Below are positions 36,089 to 45,908 of a stretch of 59,178 nucleotides of DNA, piece by piece. Under the pieces are notes generated by a model. That model saw nothing but the letters and a program-made list of their open reading frames with translations, ran no database searches and was not told the DNA's origin. Where the stretch lies: NCBI RefSeq assembly GCF_001531445.1, contig NZ_LQYA01000196.1:15930-75107 (forward strand), given 5' to 3'. The position numbers and the translations under genes are program-made. Each line of letters begins with the position of its first letter. Positions within the stretch are counted from its first letter, which is position 1. Source of the stretch: Sporosarcina koreensis (GTDB lineage Bacteria > Bacillota > Bacilli > Bacillales_A > Planococcaceae).

Positions 36089-36376
36089 GTGGAAATTATT
36101 GAATATAGCATGATTGAACTCATCGATCCGACAGGTATCTTGTCAGGGCATCGATACGAATTTCGCATTTATGTAAAATTCGATGAGGAAGATGAACTCC
36201 ATAACGAGAAGGGGACTGGCATACGGGTCGTTTATGCAGTCGATGGCGACGAAGGAAAAGTGGCTTCTTATCATCTATTTGAACGGGCAACTGACGAAAT
36301 CCTTGATTTTGAACTCGATGATGAAGAAGTCGCCCAACTGGCCGTTTTCTGTGAGGAACAATTAGAAGAAGAGTAA
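36089..36376 (+). CDS. Small acidic protein, DUF6509-like
   Basis: This 95-residue acidic protein (many D and E) has the layout I associate with DUF6509: an N-terminal strand MEIIEYSMIELIDPTGILSG, then HRYEFRIYVKFDEEDELH and GIRVVYAVDGDEGKVASYHL. The function is unknown. The start is GTG after TGAGGATGAG. It lies alone between the divergent M3 peptidase gene and the convergent MCP gene, with a shared terminator after it. Confidence 0.7.
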   Translation: MEIIEYSMIELIDPTGILSGHRYEFRIYVKFDEEDELHNEKGTGIRVVYAVDGDEGKVASYHLFERATDEILDFELDDEEVAQLAVFCEEQLEEE

Positions 36377-36401
36377 GCGAAGAAATAGTAATGTTTGTAA
36401 A

Positions 36402-36459
36402 AACAAAATCGTTGAAACGGCTACCATCCGATCGGGGTTGCTGTTTCAACGATTTTTAT
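36402..36459. terminator. Bidirectional terminator between the DUF6509 and MCP genes
   Basis: AAAATCGTTGAAAC and GTTTCAACGATTTT form a perfect 14-bp stem around a partly structured 24-base loop, with T runs on both strands. Confidence 0.85.
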
Positions 36460-36461
36460 AA

Positions 36462-38150
36462 TTAAAACGTAAAACGGTTCACTTCTCTTTGAAGGTTTTC
36501 AGCAAGTCCGGCAAGAGTTTGCGAGCTTGTGGATATCTCTTCGTTGACAGCCAATTGCTCTTCTGTAGCAGCACTTGTTTCTTGTGCTGTAAAGGCCGTG
36601 GATTCCGCCAGTTTCTTCACTTCACTCGATGAATTGGCGATCGTGTCAGTCATGGAACGAATTTGTCGTATTGCTTCCGACACAATCGATACATTCTTAT
36701 TCACTGCATTGACGGAATGCTCGATTTCAGTAAATGTTTGTAACGAATGGTTCGTGGCGGTCAAACCTTCCTTTACACTATTGCTACCTGAATTGATGGC
36801 ATTCACTGCCTTCTGAGTTGCATCTTGAATGGAATGGATCATATTGCCGATATCGGCTGCAGATGATTTGGATTGCTCAGCAAGATTCCGCACTTCCTCA
36901 GCGACGACCGCAAATCCTTTTCCATGCTCGCCTGCACGAGCAGCTTCGATTGCAGCGTTCAATGCCAATAGATTCGTTTGCTCCGAAATGGCTGTGATTA
37001 ACGATGTAACTTGCTCGATTTCTGCAGACTGCTTCGCCATCGATTGGATAATCGAGGCTGCTTCTTGAATAATCACATCGGTATCCGACATTTGACCTGA
37101 TAGGCTTTCAATCGTCGATGAACCGGCTTCCACATGAGATATCACAGTTGTCATCGCTTCGAGCATTGTCGAGTTGCTGTCCGAAATCTGATTGACATCA
37201 TCAGTCAATTGACTGACAGACTCGACAGTCTCATTCACCAAGTCGGATTGATTTTCACTATCCCTCATATTCTTCTCGGATGCAGAAGCAACCATTTCGG
37301 ATGATGCGAGGCTTTCCTCAGAACTTGCCGACAACTGTTCAGCCTGCGCAGCAAGCTGATGAGAGGAAAAACGGATCTGTTCCATCAGGTTTTTCAAATC
37401 ATCAGTCATTTTGTTAAAGGCTTTCGCCATCATTCCGATTTCGTCTTTATTCTTAATATTGACGTGCTCCACCGATAAATCGCCAGTCGCAATCCGTTCA
37501 ATTGCTGCTGTCATCCTTCTGACAGGATTTCCGATGCTGCGGCTAATGAATGAGGCGATAATCAATGAAATCACTACAGCAAGACCGATGAACAGGAACG
37601 TAAGCAAATGGATGAAGTTCGTCATTTGCAATAAATCTTCACGGGACTTTTGCATTTCCTGCTGCTGGCTCTCTTTCAATTCGCTTGCTTTCTCCATAAT
37701 CTGCAAGTTGACATCATTCGCTTCGCGCAATAGATTCCGGTTCTGCGTATCATTGGCTCTCATTAAGCTATAACTGATTTCATCGACCATTTGGCTGAAT
37801 TGCATATGTAATTGTTTGATTTCCTCTACGATCACACTACCATTCGTATAACTGAAAGCTTCGCCCATTTCGTTGATCAATTCGGTTGCATTCGCTGTTG
37901 ATTCATCCCTCTGTGCTACGAATTCCGATGTTTTGAATAGCACATAACTACTAATAGCTATATACCTCTCTTTTTGCGCACTGATCAGTTCATCGGATAA
38001 ATTCACTTTATGAGCACGGTCATCAATCAGTTTGTCAAACTCGTCATTCATCGTCTTCGTTGCAAAAAAGGATGCGCCCCCCATGACGAGCATAATAGCA
38101 AGAAGAACAGAAAATCCCACCCAAATCTTCTTTGATACTGATAAACTCAT
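36462..38150 (-). CDS. Methyl-accepting chemotaxis protein
   Basis: This is a 562-residue chemoreceptor. TM helix 1 (about 8-28) is followed by a four-helix-bundle-type extracytoplasmic domain (about 30-175), TM helix 2 (around 180-203), a HAMP domain ([20 protein letters not shown]), and a long coiled-coil signalling domain. The conserved tip is [20 protein letters not shown] followed by [20 protein letters not shown]. The ligand is unknown. The ATG after TAGGGGGA is chosen over an earlier in-frame start at 38189. No che genes are nearby, so it is an orphan receptor. Confidence 0.94.
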   Translation of the reverse strand: MSLSVSKKIWVGFSVLLAIMLVMGGASFFATKTMNDEFDKLIDDRAHKVNLSDELISAQKERYIAISSYVLFKTSEFVAQRDESTANATELINEMGEAFSYTNGSVIVEEIKQLHMQFSQMVDEISYSLMRANDTQNRNLLREANDVNLQIMEKASELKESQQQEMQKSREDLLQMTNFIHLLTFLFIGLAVVISLIIASFISRSIGNPVRRMTAAIERIATGDLSVEHVNIKNKDEIGMMAKAFNKMTDDLKNLMEQIRFSSHQLAAQAEQLSASSEESLASSEMVASASEKNMRDSENQSDLVNETVESVSQLTDDVNQISDSNSTMLEAMTTVISHVEAGSSTIESLSGQMSDTDVIIQEAASIIQSMAKQSAEIEQVTSLITAISEQTNLLALNAAIEAARAGEHGKGFAVVAEEVRNLAEQSKSSAADIGNMIHSIQDATQKAVNAINSGSNSVKEGLTATNHSLQTFTEIEHSVNAVNKNVSIVSEAIRQIRSMTDTIANSSSEVKKLAESTAFTAQETSAATEEQLAVNEEISTSSQTLAGLAENLQREVNRFTF

Positions 38151-38419
38151 GAAATTAGTCCCCCTAAAAAATCTCTCTTTACAGTACATACATACTATTA
38201 TACTTATTTAAGAAAATAATACTATATACAAAATTAAAAATATTAGGCGTTTAAGGAAAGGGAAATTATTTATTAAAAAAATCTGTTCATATCAAGTCAA
38301 ATTATGTGTTTTTTATTGAAAAATAGTAGATAATGTGTAGAGTAGATATGTAGGGGATACTAATGAATTGGTTTTTTCTTACATCCATCCAAATTACAAG
38401 AACATTGGAGTGTTAATAG

Positions 38420-39403
38420 ATGAGCAATGAGATTGTCGATATTACGATCATAGGTGGAGGACCCACAGGACTATTTGCATCTTTCTACGCGGGAATGCGG
38501 GAGATGTCTGTTAAAATCATTGACAGCTTGCCGCAACTCGGCGGGCAGCTGATTGAGCTGTATCCAGACAAATTCATTTATGACGTTGGCGGCTTTCCAA
38601 AGATCCTTGCGAAGGATCTTGTCGCAAACCTAGTTACACAAGCGCACTATTCCAAACCCGAAATCCATCTAGGGGAAACTGCTCTTTCCGTGACGCGCGA
38701 TGGCGATCACTTTATTCTTCAGACAGATAAGGGCGTCCATTTGACACGTACAATCCTATTGACTGCAGGCATCGGTGCATTCCAGCCACGGAAAATCGGA
38801 TTGGCTGAAGAGGTTGATTTTGAAGGGAAAACATTGCATTACGGAATTAAAGATCTTTCCATGTTCAAAGGAAAAAATGTGCTTGTATGCGGCGGCGGAG
38901 ATTCTGCAGTAGACTGGGCAATGATGCTTGAAGACATCGCATCAAATGTATCACTTGTACACAGACGTGAACGATTTACGGCTCATGAAACAAGCGTGAA
39001 CCAATTGATGGCATCGAAAGTGAATGTACTCACTTCCCGCTCGATCAAGTCAATTGTCGGGGAAGATGGTATCGTCAACGAAGTCGTCATTGCTCAAAAG
39101 GACGGTTCCGAAGAAGTGTTGAATGTAGACCATGTCATCGTTAACTATGGCAATATTTCATCTTTAGGAGCGATAAAAGAGTGGGGCCTTGATATGGACC
39201 GCAACTCGATCGTCGTCAATTCCAGAATGGAAACGAATATAGCAGGCATTTATGCAGCAGGGGACGTCACGACATATGACGGGAAAGTGAAGCTGATTGC
39301 AGTCGGTTTAGGGGAAGCTCCAACAGCCGTGAACCATGCAAAAGCATTCGTTGATCCGAAAGCAAGACTGCAGCCATTGCATAGTACAAGTGTATTCAAC
39401 TAA
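38420..39403 (+). CDS. Ferredoxin/flavodoxin--NADP+ reductase, thioredoxin-reductase-like type
   Basis: This 327-residue flavoprotein matches the YumC-type ferredoxin-NADP reductases of Bacilli. The FAD-binding GGGPTGLFASFYAG lies near the N-terminus, the NADP-binding GGGDSAVDWAMML near residue 157, and AGDVTTYDGKVKLIAVGLGE near the C-terminus. It lacks the CxxC redox pair of true thioredoxin reductases, which supports the ferredoxin-reductase call. A close terminator follows. Confidence 0.92.
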   Translation: MSNEIVDITIIGGGPTGLFASFYAGMREMSVKIIDSLPQLGGQLIELYPDKFIYDVGGFPKILAKDLVANLVTQAHYSKPEIHLGETALSVTRDGDHFILQTDKGVHLTRTILLTAGIGAFQPRKIGLAEEVDFEGKTLHYGIKDLSMFKGKNVLVCGGGDSAVDWAMMLEDIASNVSLVHRRERFTAHETSVNQLMASKVNVLTSRSIKSIVGEDGIVNEVVIAQKDGSEEVLNVDHVIVNYGNISSLGAIKEWGLDMDRNSIVVNSRMETNIAGIYAAGDVTTYDGKVKLIAVGLGEAPTAVNHAKAFVDPKARLQPLHSTSVFN

Positions 39404-39431
39404 AAAAACCGGCGGATGCCGGTTTTTTTAT
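39401..39431. terminator. Terminator between the FNR and DUF1648 genes
   Basis: AAAAACCGGC and GCCGGTTTTT form a tight stem around GGAT, starting on the reductase stop codon. It probably serves both strands. Confidence 0.85.
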
Positions 39432-40537
39432 TACAATAAAAATGAGATTATCGATATGATGAGCAATGGTACGAAGATGATCAAATAGCCCATCGGATTT
39501 CCAAAATTCATGGTCCAACCGACCCCGAACCTCTTTTCAACAAAAATGGAAGGGTCATTTTTATTGACATAAAACACGCCTGCTTTCCAAAAGGCGTCAT
39601 CGTCGGGGTCCGTTACACCGGCGATAGGCTCTTCGTCTATTTCAAGCTGAACACGGGAGCCTCCTTGGCCGACTTTGAAAGCGTACACTGCGGTCGCAAG
39701 CAATATGACGAAAAGGAATCCCAAAGGCATCGCCATCATGAGGAAGGGACCTCCTAAATCTCCATGGATTGTCGTCAGCTGTAGAAAGCCTAAAAGCACC
39801 GTCATTGAAATTGACACTAAAAACAGCAACCAGCTTGTGTACTTCCTGAATGTTAATTGTTGAATGCGGGAAGAGTTCCTTTTCGATGCATTCAGTTTCA
39901 CACCGGATTTCTTAGTAAAAGTATTGATTGCGAGCATCATCCCTTGCATGACGAGGAGAATGAGCAAGAGAGCAATGACGGAAAAACGGTTTTTCTCGGT
40001 AAATGCATCCGGTTGTCCATTGGGTCCCCAATGGGTAGGTATCAGATCCGGCATGGCGCCGTACTGAATCGCTGTATAGCCGATCAAACCGAATGTAATA
40101 GGGATAGGCAATGCAAACATGAGAGAAGGGAGCATTTCATCATTGGAACGGCTCGTCAAATCTGCTACCCGCACTCTTTTTAAGTTATCTCCCCATTTAT
40201 GCTCCCGTTTCCTTTTTGTCGTCCGAATATGAAAGTATAAGTAAAGAGCCATGCTGATCAGTAGGATTCCAAATTGAAGAATCAATCCGGCGAAGACGAT
40301 TTTCTCTTCTTGCAAATGATTACTGAGAGCCCAAAATACATAAATGAGCAGACCGATCGAACCCATGAAGAAGATAGTTGCCGAATAGGTTTTCTTATAT
40401 ACAGCAAGCGTCTTGTCATCGGTATGCCCTTCAGGTATCGTCACGCCGAAAACGATTGTTTTCTTCAAAAGGTACGGAATAACTGCTTGCATAATGGTTA
40501 AAAATAAGATGATCGCCAAAAATAATGTAAGTACCAT
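39431..40537 (-). CDS. DUF1648/DUF5808-type membrane protein
   Basis: This 368-residue membrane protein has about eight hydrophobic segments. The DUF1648 motif DLIPTHWGPNGQPDAFTEK occurs near residue 180. The C-terminal part VFYVNKNDPSIFVEKRFGVG matches DUF5808. The molecular function is unknown; relatives are often paired with a GntR regulator. The gene starts 4 bases after the GntR stop, so the two are one operon with regulator first. Confidence 0.88.
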   Translation of the reverse strand: MVLTLFLAIILFLTIMQAVIPYLLKKTIVFGVTIPEGHTDDKTLAVYKKTYSATIFFMGSIGLLIYVFWALSNHLQEEKIVFAGLILQFGILLISMALYLYFHIRTTKRKREHKWGDNLKRVRVADLTSRSNDEMLPSLMFALPIPITFGLIGYTAIQYGAMPDLIPTHWGPNGQPDAFTEKNRFSVIALLLILLVMQGMMLAINTFTKKSGVKLNASKRNSSRIQQLTFRKYTSWLLFLVSISMTVLLGFLQLTTIHGDLGGPFLMMAMPLGFLFVILLATAVYAFKVGQGGSRVQLEIDEEPIAGVTDPDDDAFWKAGVFYVNKNDPSIFVEKRFGVGWTMNFGNPMGYLIIFVPLLIISIISFLL

Positions 40538-40540
40538 TGT

Positions 40541-40924
40541 TCATCCCTCCGTAATTTCCGAAATGATTGATGAGGTGATTGAAAGAATCTGTTCCTTGTC
40601 CAAGCCGTAAACAATCGATTCTGCAATGAGCGGCTTTAGATGAAGCTTGATTAGGTCCATTTGCATATCGCTTGGTCCGTTTGAGGATATCGGATTGATG
40701 ATGGCGCCTGACTTCGGGATGATTTCAATTATTTTTTTCTTCTCCAACTCATGATACGCTTTGTTCACTGTATGCATATTGACTCCAAGATCGGCTGCGA
40801 GAGAGCGGACGGAAGGCAATGCATCGGAAGCTTTCAATGTACCTGTAGCAATCAATTCAATCAATTGATTCGCCAATTGAGTATATATCGGTATTTCTGA
40901 AGTCGGTTCGATTTGAATGAACAT
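40541..40924 (-). CDS. GntR-family regulator (YtrA-like subfamily)
   Basis: This 127-residue protein is almost entirely a GntR winged helix: PIYTQLANQLIELIATGTLK, then LPSVRSLAADLGVNMHTVNKAYHELEKK. A short helical tail follows, the layout of the YtrA subfamily. It likely represses its own operon with the DUF1648 gene. The ATG after GGAGGG is preferred over the longer frame from 40984. Divergence from other promoters suggests the operator lies in the 40925-40990 gap, which contains an ATAACAGTGATCGGTAT-like stretch. Confidence 0.88.
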   Translation of the reverse strand: MFIQIEPTSEIPIYTQLANQLIELIATGTLKASDALPSVRSLAADLGVNMHTVNKAYHELEKKKIIEIIPKSGAIINPISSNGPSDMQMDLIKLHLKPLIAESIVYGLDKEQILSITSSIISEITEG

Positions 40925-40991
40925 CTCATACCCTCCATTCTGTTCTAATACTATTATAACAGTGATCGGTATTAAAATATACACTTATCAT

Positions 40992-41025
40992 AGAAAAAAC
41001 CCTGAACAATTATGTTCAGGGGGAT
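40992..41025 (-). terminator. Terminator of the deacetylase gene (minus strand)
   Basis: CCCTGAAC and GTTCAGGG form the stem around ATAATT, followed on the minus strand by a T run. It overlaps the last codons of the deacetylase gene. Confidence 0.8.
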
Positions 41026-42533
41026 GTCTCTTCCAATTCTTTAACAGTGACAAAATCATAGCCTTCATTTTTCAAGTATGTTAGAACAGCATCTAGCCCA
41101 TCGGCAGTCGATTGGTGAATGTCATGCATTAAAATGATGCTTCTATCCCTCACATGTTCTTTCACCATTTGAAGAAGCTTCGCAGGGTCACGATACTTCC
41201 AATCGAGCGTATCCACATCCCATAAAATGATCGGCAAACCGGTCGTATTATTGACGGTGTCATTGAATGCTCCGTAGGGAGGACGGAACGCTTCGACTTT
41301 TTGTCCGGTCACTTCCTCGATGACTGCGGAAGTCTTTTCAATTTCTTTAGCGATGCGTTCAGTTCCTAATTTCGTTAAATCAGCGTGCGTCCACGTATGG
41401 TTTCCTAATTCATGGCCGGCGTCCTTTATTTCATTGACAATATCCGGATAATATTCGACACGGCTGCCGAGCATGAAAAAGGTTGCTTTGGCTTCATGCT
41501 TTTGTAGAGTTTCTAATATTTGTCTCGTCACTTTCGGATCAGGTCCATCGTCAAATGTCAAAGCGACTTTTTTTCGGACGGATTCACCAGAAGAAGAAGT
41601 TGCGGATTCTTCATCGGACTTTACATCCGATTCAGTAGATTCGTTGGAATTTCCATCGTTATTTTCTTCGGTGGATGCATTCTCGGAATCCTCATCGGAG
41701 ACTTCAACTCCATCTTCTTTAGCTTTCGGCTTGAACGTCGACGCCAATAATTCTTCTATCGCTTCGATGGGTATAGAGACGATAGGAGGTCCAACCAAGC
41801 TGTCTGCTATTGTGTTTTCATCGAAGTAGATAATGAGTGCGTCGTCTGAGATGGCAAAATTCCTGTAGTTCATCCACCTAGGCTCTGTATACCTTTCCAC
41901 TTCATTTTCGATAAGGTGTTCCTGTAGCAAATCGTCTTTTTGAATCGCTCCACGTACTAACGAAGCAAGTGTCTGTAGACGGTTGGAATCTCCTGCAAAT
42001 AAGTCCCGTATAGAAAAGCTTTCGCCTGTCTCCGGATTTAAATGGAACGAACGGATTTCCATTTTCCCAGATTCCAAATCACTGAAACTGCTGCTGTTGA
42101 GAAAGACAAAGGAATAGTTTCCTGAAGCATGGGGCAACGTTTCATAAGAGACATTCAATTCCCCTGAAGTTTTTTCGTTTAGCCGTTTTTTCTCGATTAT
42201 CGTTTCGAAGTATTTTGATTGGACTTTTTCGATATAGTTTTTGACTTCCGTATTGAAATTGTTATGTATGCTTTGCGGATACTGGATGGCATAAGGAGCA
42301 TTTTTATCGTTTGATGTTTTTGTAATGATTTTGATTCCTGGATAGTTCGAATCTATTTGCTCCGATTCGACGGGAGCGGAAGAAATCATCTCCTTCTCGT
42401 CAGACTGTAAAGCGGTGTGGCCATTTTCTGTCTTAAAAACGAGAATTATGGCACTGACTGTCAATAGGACAATAGCGATGGAAAAAGTGATGTCGATCCA
42501 TACAGATCGTGCTTTATGACGCTTTCTTTTCAT
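41016..42533 (-). CDS. PdaC-like polysaccharide deacetylase with DUF4163/DUF3298 domains
   Basis: This 505-residue cell-envelope protein has a basic N-terminus, one membrane helix (about 12-30), DUF4163/DUF3298-like regions (about 60-270), a low-complexity acidic Ser/Glu/Asn linker (about 275-315), and a C-terminal NodB deacetylase domain. The NodB motifs are TFDDGPDP, GNHTWTHADL, RPPYGAFN, DVDTLDW and ILMHDIH. This is the architecture of B. subtilis PdaC, which deacetylates peptidoglycan MurNAc and gives lysozyme resistance; activity here is inferred. The ribosome site is AAAGGAG. Confidence 0.9.
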   Translation of the reverse strand: MKRKRHKARSVWIDITFSIAIVLLTVSAIILVFKTENGHTALQSDEKEMISSAPVESEQIDSNYPGIKIITKTSNDKNAPYAIQYPQSIHNNFNTEVKNYIEKVQSKYFETIIEKKRLNEKTSGELNVSYETLPHASGNYSFVFLNSSSFSDLESGKMEIRSFHLNPETGESFSIRDLFAGDSNRLQTLASLVRGAIQKDDLLQEHLIENEVERYTEPRWMNYRNFAISDDALIIYFDENTIADSLVGPPIVSIPIEAIEELLASTFKPKAKEDGVEVSDEDSENASTEENNDGNSNESTESDVKSDEESATSSSGESVRKKVALTFDDGPDPKVTRQILETLQKHEAKATFFMLGSRVEYYPDIVNEIKDAGHELGNHTWTHADLTKLGTERIAKEIEKTSAVIEEVTGQKVEAFRPPYGAFNDTVNNTTGLPIILWDVDTLDWKYRDPAKLLQMVKEHVRDRSIILMHDIHQSTADGLDAVLTYLKNEGYDFVTVKELEETSP

Positions 42534-42905
42534 GATGCGCGGCTCCTTTATGATTTTTTGTAGCAGAACTCTATCAAGCTTCCTGATTGATCTACTTGTA
42601 AAGTTAGACGGAGCGACTCCGCAGATAGTTTCGGATAATCGGGAAAAATGTCGATTCTTTCATACTATGAGTATACAACACTTATACCCAAATTGGGGGT
42701 GGATAAATAAGGTCAATTGAAATGAAGATAGTATAAAAAGAATGAGGGGAAATTGCTTTTTCATAGGACATTTTTATGATATACTGTCTGATGCCCGGAT
42801 CTTGCAAATACGGGTGAGCTATTGAGTGTTTACAATCAAATATTGTTAAACCGATCAGGCTGTTATTTCTACTGCAAAGAAAACAAACAGAAGGTGGTCG
42901 AAGAA
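42534..42905. other. Intergenic stretch between the deacetylase and trhO genes
   Basis: About 370 bases hold no ORF, RNA or repeat that I can support. TATACT-like boxes occur at 42779-42784 and could belong to the trhO promoter, but no well-spaced -35 box is clear. Confidence 0.4.
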
Positions 42906-43883
42906 ATGGAAACTGGAGCATATCGGGTACTGTTGTACTATAAATACGTACACATCGAAGACCCTGAAACATTTGCTGCCGAACATTTGGCTTCTTGTAA
43001 GGAACTTGGATTGAAAGGCCGTATTTTGGTCGGCAAGGAAGGCATCAACGGTACATGTTCCGGAACTGTTGAACAAACGGAAGCATACATGGACATGATG
43101 CACAGTGATGAGCGTTTCAAAGATCTTTGGTTTAAAATCGACGAGGCAGATGGACATGCATTCAAAAAAATGCACGTGCGGCACCGGCAGGAAATTGTAA
43201 ACTTGAGCCTTGAAGAGGATATTAATCCATTGGAATTGACTGGCCAATATTTGAAACCGGAAGAATTCTTAAAAGCTATGCAAGATGAAAACACAGTTGT
43301 GTTTGATACAAGAAATGACTATGAATATGATCTTGGACACTTCAGAGGGGCGATTCGTCCGGATATTGAGAATTTCCGCGATCTTCCTGAATGGGTCCGT
43401 GAAAATAAAGAACTATTTGAAGGCAAAAAAGTTCTTGCGTATTGCACTGGCGGAATCAGATGTGAGAAGTTCACAGGCTGGATGAAGCGTGAAGGTTTTG
43501 AAGACGTTGCACACTTGGAAGGCGGAATCGTAACGTACGGTAAAGACCCGGTAGCGAAAGGCCAACTATGGGACGGCCAATGTTATGTATTCGATGAAAG
43601 GATTGCTGTTCCTGTGAATCAGGTTGAGCATGTTATCGTCGGTCGTGATCATTTTGACGGGACGCCTTGCGAACGCTACGTAAACTGTGCAAACCCTGAA
43701 TGCAACAAGAAAATCCTTTGCTCTGAAGAAAATGAGCGGCTTTATATGCGTAGTTGTTCAGACGAGTGTCGTACACATCCACGCAACCGTTATTTTGTGG
43801 AAAATAAAATGACAGTAGAAGAATTCGATGCGCGTTTGGAAGAAATCGAAAAGCGCAGCAGCGAGGAAAAAGTAGCAAACTGA
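42906..43883 (+). CDS. trhO: tRNA uridine(34) 5-hydroxylase, rhodanese family
   Basis: This 325-residue protein matches the YceA/TrhO family, which hydroxylates U34 of tRNAs as a first step towards 5-(carboxy)methoxyuridine. The N-domain has [30 protein letters not shown] and [13 protein letters not shown]. The rhodanese domain has [16 protein letters not shown] and the active-site loop [14 protein letters not shown]. The C-terminus has a cysteine-rich part ([18 protein letters not shown]). The ATG after AAGGTGG is the start, 28 codons inside the longest frame. Confidence 0.93.
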   Translation: METGAYRVLLYYKYVHIEDPETFAAEHLASCKELGLKGRILVGKEGINGTCSGTVEQTEAYMDMMHSDERFKDLWFKIDEADGHAFKKMHVRHRQEIVNLSLEEDINPLELTGQYLKPEEFLKAMQDENTVVFDTRNDYEYDLGHFRGAIRPDIENFRDLPEWVRENKELFEGKKVLAYCTGGIRCEKFTGWMKREGFEDVAHLEGGIVTYGKDPVAKGQLWDGQCYVFDERIAVPVNQVEHVIVGRDHFDGTPCERYVNCANPECNKKILCSEENERLYMRSCSDECRTHPRNRYFVENKMTVEEFDARLEEIEKRSSEEKVAN

Positions 43884-43927
43884 TAAAAAGCGTCAGCGTA
43901 GCAATGAACTACGCTGGCGTTTTTATT
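43884..43927 (+). terminator. Terminator after trhO
   Basis: AGCGTCAGCGTAG and CTACGCTGGCGTTTTT pair around CAATGAA, followed by T-rich sequence. It touches the end of the convergent pseudogene. Confidence 0.85.
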
Positions 43928-44209
43928 TTTTGTATTGATAGCGGTAGGAAAAGAAATAGGCAAGCAAGCCGGATATCGGAATGAATCCGATACTTAGAGA
44001 GATGAAGAGTGGCTGCAATGTGCTGTCAAATATTTGAATGAAGGCTGCAACCCAAATGACGATAAAAGAGATAACTAGAATAGTAGAAAATGCGATTTTA
44101 TATGCTTCTCCGCTAATTTGATGTTCTCTTTCGTCTTGCGGATTGAACTCGGGAATGATATGGCCGTTAACATGATTCGCAACGCAATGGCAATAGTTAA
44201 GTCTTTCAT
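43923..44209 (-). pseudogene. Frameshifted or internally deleted small membrane protein gene
   Basis: The natural start (ATG at 44209, after AAGGAGAGG) gives MKDLTIAIALRIMLTAIS, very like the start of the next gene upstream (MNIAVFLRIMLFISLSVM). This frame then stops. The rest of the protein (FNPQDEREHQISGEAYKIAF, then two hydrophobic helices) continues in another frame. The central part present in its neighbour is missing. An out-of-frame internal deletion is the simplest reading. The open frame from 44252 uses a TTG inside the upstream gene and has no ribosome site. Confidence 0.7.
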
Positions 44210-44223
44210 AGAATCCTCTCCTT

Positions 44224-44706
44224 TTACTTGTATTGCAGCACTTTATAAACAATAAAATACGAAATCAATCCGACAATAGGGATTGATGCAGTTGTAAAAA
44301 GCGGATACCAAATATGATCGACGAAATAATTTGGGATGTACATATATGATCCAATCATTAATAGTGAATAGATAAGTAGAATGGAAAACGCATGGCTAAC
44401 TGCTTTTCTAGTATTTCCGACGGCCCTTTCGTCAGAGACATCATATTCGAAGGTGAGAAATGAACGTTTATCGGCATTTTTATTTCTCCAAACGTTAATC
44501 ATTATGACAATGTTAGCTAATAGGAAAAGTAAAGTGGTTATTAAGAAAAAATTTCCAGGCCACGGAGAGATGTACATGCTGAATCCATCAATAAACCCTC
44601 GTTCCATTTGAATGAAACTTTGCTCTAACTTTAAATAATCGTAAACCATTACAGATAGTGAAATGAACAACATAATCCTTAAAAAAACAGCGATATTCAT
44701 TTTCAA
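44224..44706 (-). CDS. Four-helix membrane protein partnered with an HTH regulator
   Basis: This 160-residue protein has membrane helices at about 6-24, 50-72, 105-125 and 135-155. The cytoplasmic loop has YDVSDERAVGNTRKAVSHAF, the DER-x(n)-KA pattern of DUF2178/DUF3796-like proteins that usually sit next to a small XRE regulator. The function is unknown. The TTG start follows GGAGG at the end of the HTH gene, so the two are co-transcribed. It is a paralogue of the broken gene downstream. Confidence 0.72.
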   Translation of the reverse strand: MKMNIAVFLRIMLFISLSVMVYDYLKLEQSFIQMERGFIDGFSMYISPWPGNFFLITTLLFLLANIVIMINVWRNKNADKRSFLTFEYDVSDERAVGNTRKAVSHAFSILLIYSLLMIGSYMYIPNYFVDHIWYPLFTTASIPIVGLISYFIVYKVLQYK

Positions 44707-44709
44707 TTT

Positions 44710-44910
44710 TTAACTTTCCTCCTTCGTAAATATTTCCTCGATCGGCAGTTTGAAAACTTCAGCAAGGTTCATAGCTAAAAGCAGGGAAGGGGTGTAGCTC
44801 CCTTTTTCTAACGCAACGATTGTCTGCCTTGTGACACCTACTATGTCAGCCAGCTCACCTTGTGTGTAATCAAAACGTGCACGCAGTTCTTTGACGCGGT
44901 TTTTAATCAA
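44710..44910 (-). CDS. Short XRE-type HTH regulator (YozG-like)
   Basis: This 66-residue protein is a single HTH domain: IKNRVKELRARFDYTQGELA, then DIVGVTRQTIVALEKGSYTP and LAEVFKLPIEEIFT. Such short regulators control their own operons with small membrane proteins. The TTG start lies 7 bases after AAGGAGG. Its promoter region carries a palindrome over the -10 box, consistent with autoregulation. Confidence 0.9.
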   Translation of the reverse strand: MIKNRVKELRARFDYTQGELADIVGVTRQTIVALEKGSYTPSLLLAMNLAEVFKLPIEEIFTKEES

Positions 44911-44947
44911 ACCGACTCCTCCTTGCACAGATCACTTCTTACTTATG

Positions 44948-44979
44948 TGTATGGTATACTATACAAATTGTAAAGTCAA
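44948..44979 (-). promoter_or_regulatory. Promoter and candidate operator of the HTH gene
   Basis: On the minus strand TTGACT, a 17-base spacer and TACCAT form a promoter. TGTATGGTA-TACTATACA (44948-44965) is a 9+9 palindrome with one mismatch that covers the -10 box. A related half-site (TATACATA) lies just past the -35 box. Autoregulation by the HTH protein is inferred. Confidence 0.5.
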
Positions 44980-45089
44980 CTATACATATGTAAGAAAAAT
45001 AAAAATAGTCCTATTGCATTTAAAATGGTTGTCATCATTGGCTAAATGGTATACTACTATCATTGAAGAGATATTGGAGGAACTACAGT

Positions 45090-45908
45090 ATGGAATGGAA
45101 GAATATTTATCGTGGATTCCTGATGGGGATCAGCGACTTAATTCCGGGAGTGAGCGGGGGAACAATCGCGTTCATTCTTGGCATATATGATCGATTATTA
45201 CTTGCAATCAGCGGCTTTTTCAGCCGTGAATGGAAAAAACATATCGGCTTTTTATTGCCGTTAGGCGTAGGGATCGGCTTGACATTGTTGCTTTTCAGCA
45301 GGGTCATTGACTTCTTATTGAAGGACTACCCGCAACCGACACAATTTTTCTTTTTAGGGTTGATTATTGGTGTCGTACCATTCATATCAAGGCAGGCGGG
45401 CGTCAGAAAGAACTTCAAAATCTGGCATTTCATCCTTTTGCTTGCAGTCGGCGCTGCGTTGGCCTCTACAGCATTCATTAAACCCGCAGAAACTGGCGTC
45501 ATTACATCGTTAACCATGCAAAATACGATAGGCTTGTTTTTGGCAGGGTGGGCAGGAAGCATGGCAATGTTGTTGCCGGGCGTGAGCGGCTCGTTTGTTT
45601 TACTTTTATTGGGCGTTTATACAACGGCGATTAATGCACTATCAACATTGAACATCCCAATCATCATTGTCATCGGGGCAGGGGTAATTGTCGGATTCAT
45701 TGTTAGCAGCAGGGCAATCCATTTTTTATTGGATAAGTTCACTCATGCCATGTTCGCCATCATTATCGGCTTGATCCTCGGTTCAGTATTCGTCATTTAT
45801 CCGGGTATCCCGGAAAGCGGGACGCCATTTGTGATGAGCGTCATTGCCCTTATCACGGGTTTGATTGTTGCAAATATGTTTAATACGGCGGACCCATCCG
45901 CTAAATGA
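45090..45908 (+). CDS. DUF368-family membrane protein
   Basis: This 272-residue polytopic membrane protein belongs to DUF368. The hallmark N-terminal stretch is GFLMGISDLIPGVSGGTIAF, and its internal duplicate MAMLLPGVSGSFVLLLLGVY begins at about 150, so the protein is an inverted or tandem repeat of two halves. DUF368 proteins were recently linked to undecaprenyl-phosphate translocation (PopT/UptA type); that role is a family-level inference. The ATG after TTGGAGG is preferred to the upstream in-frame start. Confidence 0.9.
   Translation: MEWKNIYRGFLMGISDLIPGVSGGTIAFILGIYDRLLLAISGFFSREWKKHIGFLLPLGVGIGLTLLLFSRVIDFLLKDYPQPTQFFFLGLIIGVVPFISRQAGVRKNFKIWHFILLLAVGAALASTAFIKPAETGVITSLTMQNTIGLFLAGWAGSMAMLLPGVSGSFVLLLLGVYTTAINALSTLNIPIIIVIGAGVIVGFIVSSRAIHFLLDKFTHAMFAIIIGLILGSVFVIYPGIPESGTPFVMSVIALITGLIVANMFNTADPSAK

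Noticed and set aside
43923..44252. A 109-residue intact protein starting at 44252
   Set aside because: Its start is a TTG inside the upstream gene with no ribosome site, and its first 30 residues are read from DNA that is better explained by another frame.
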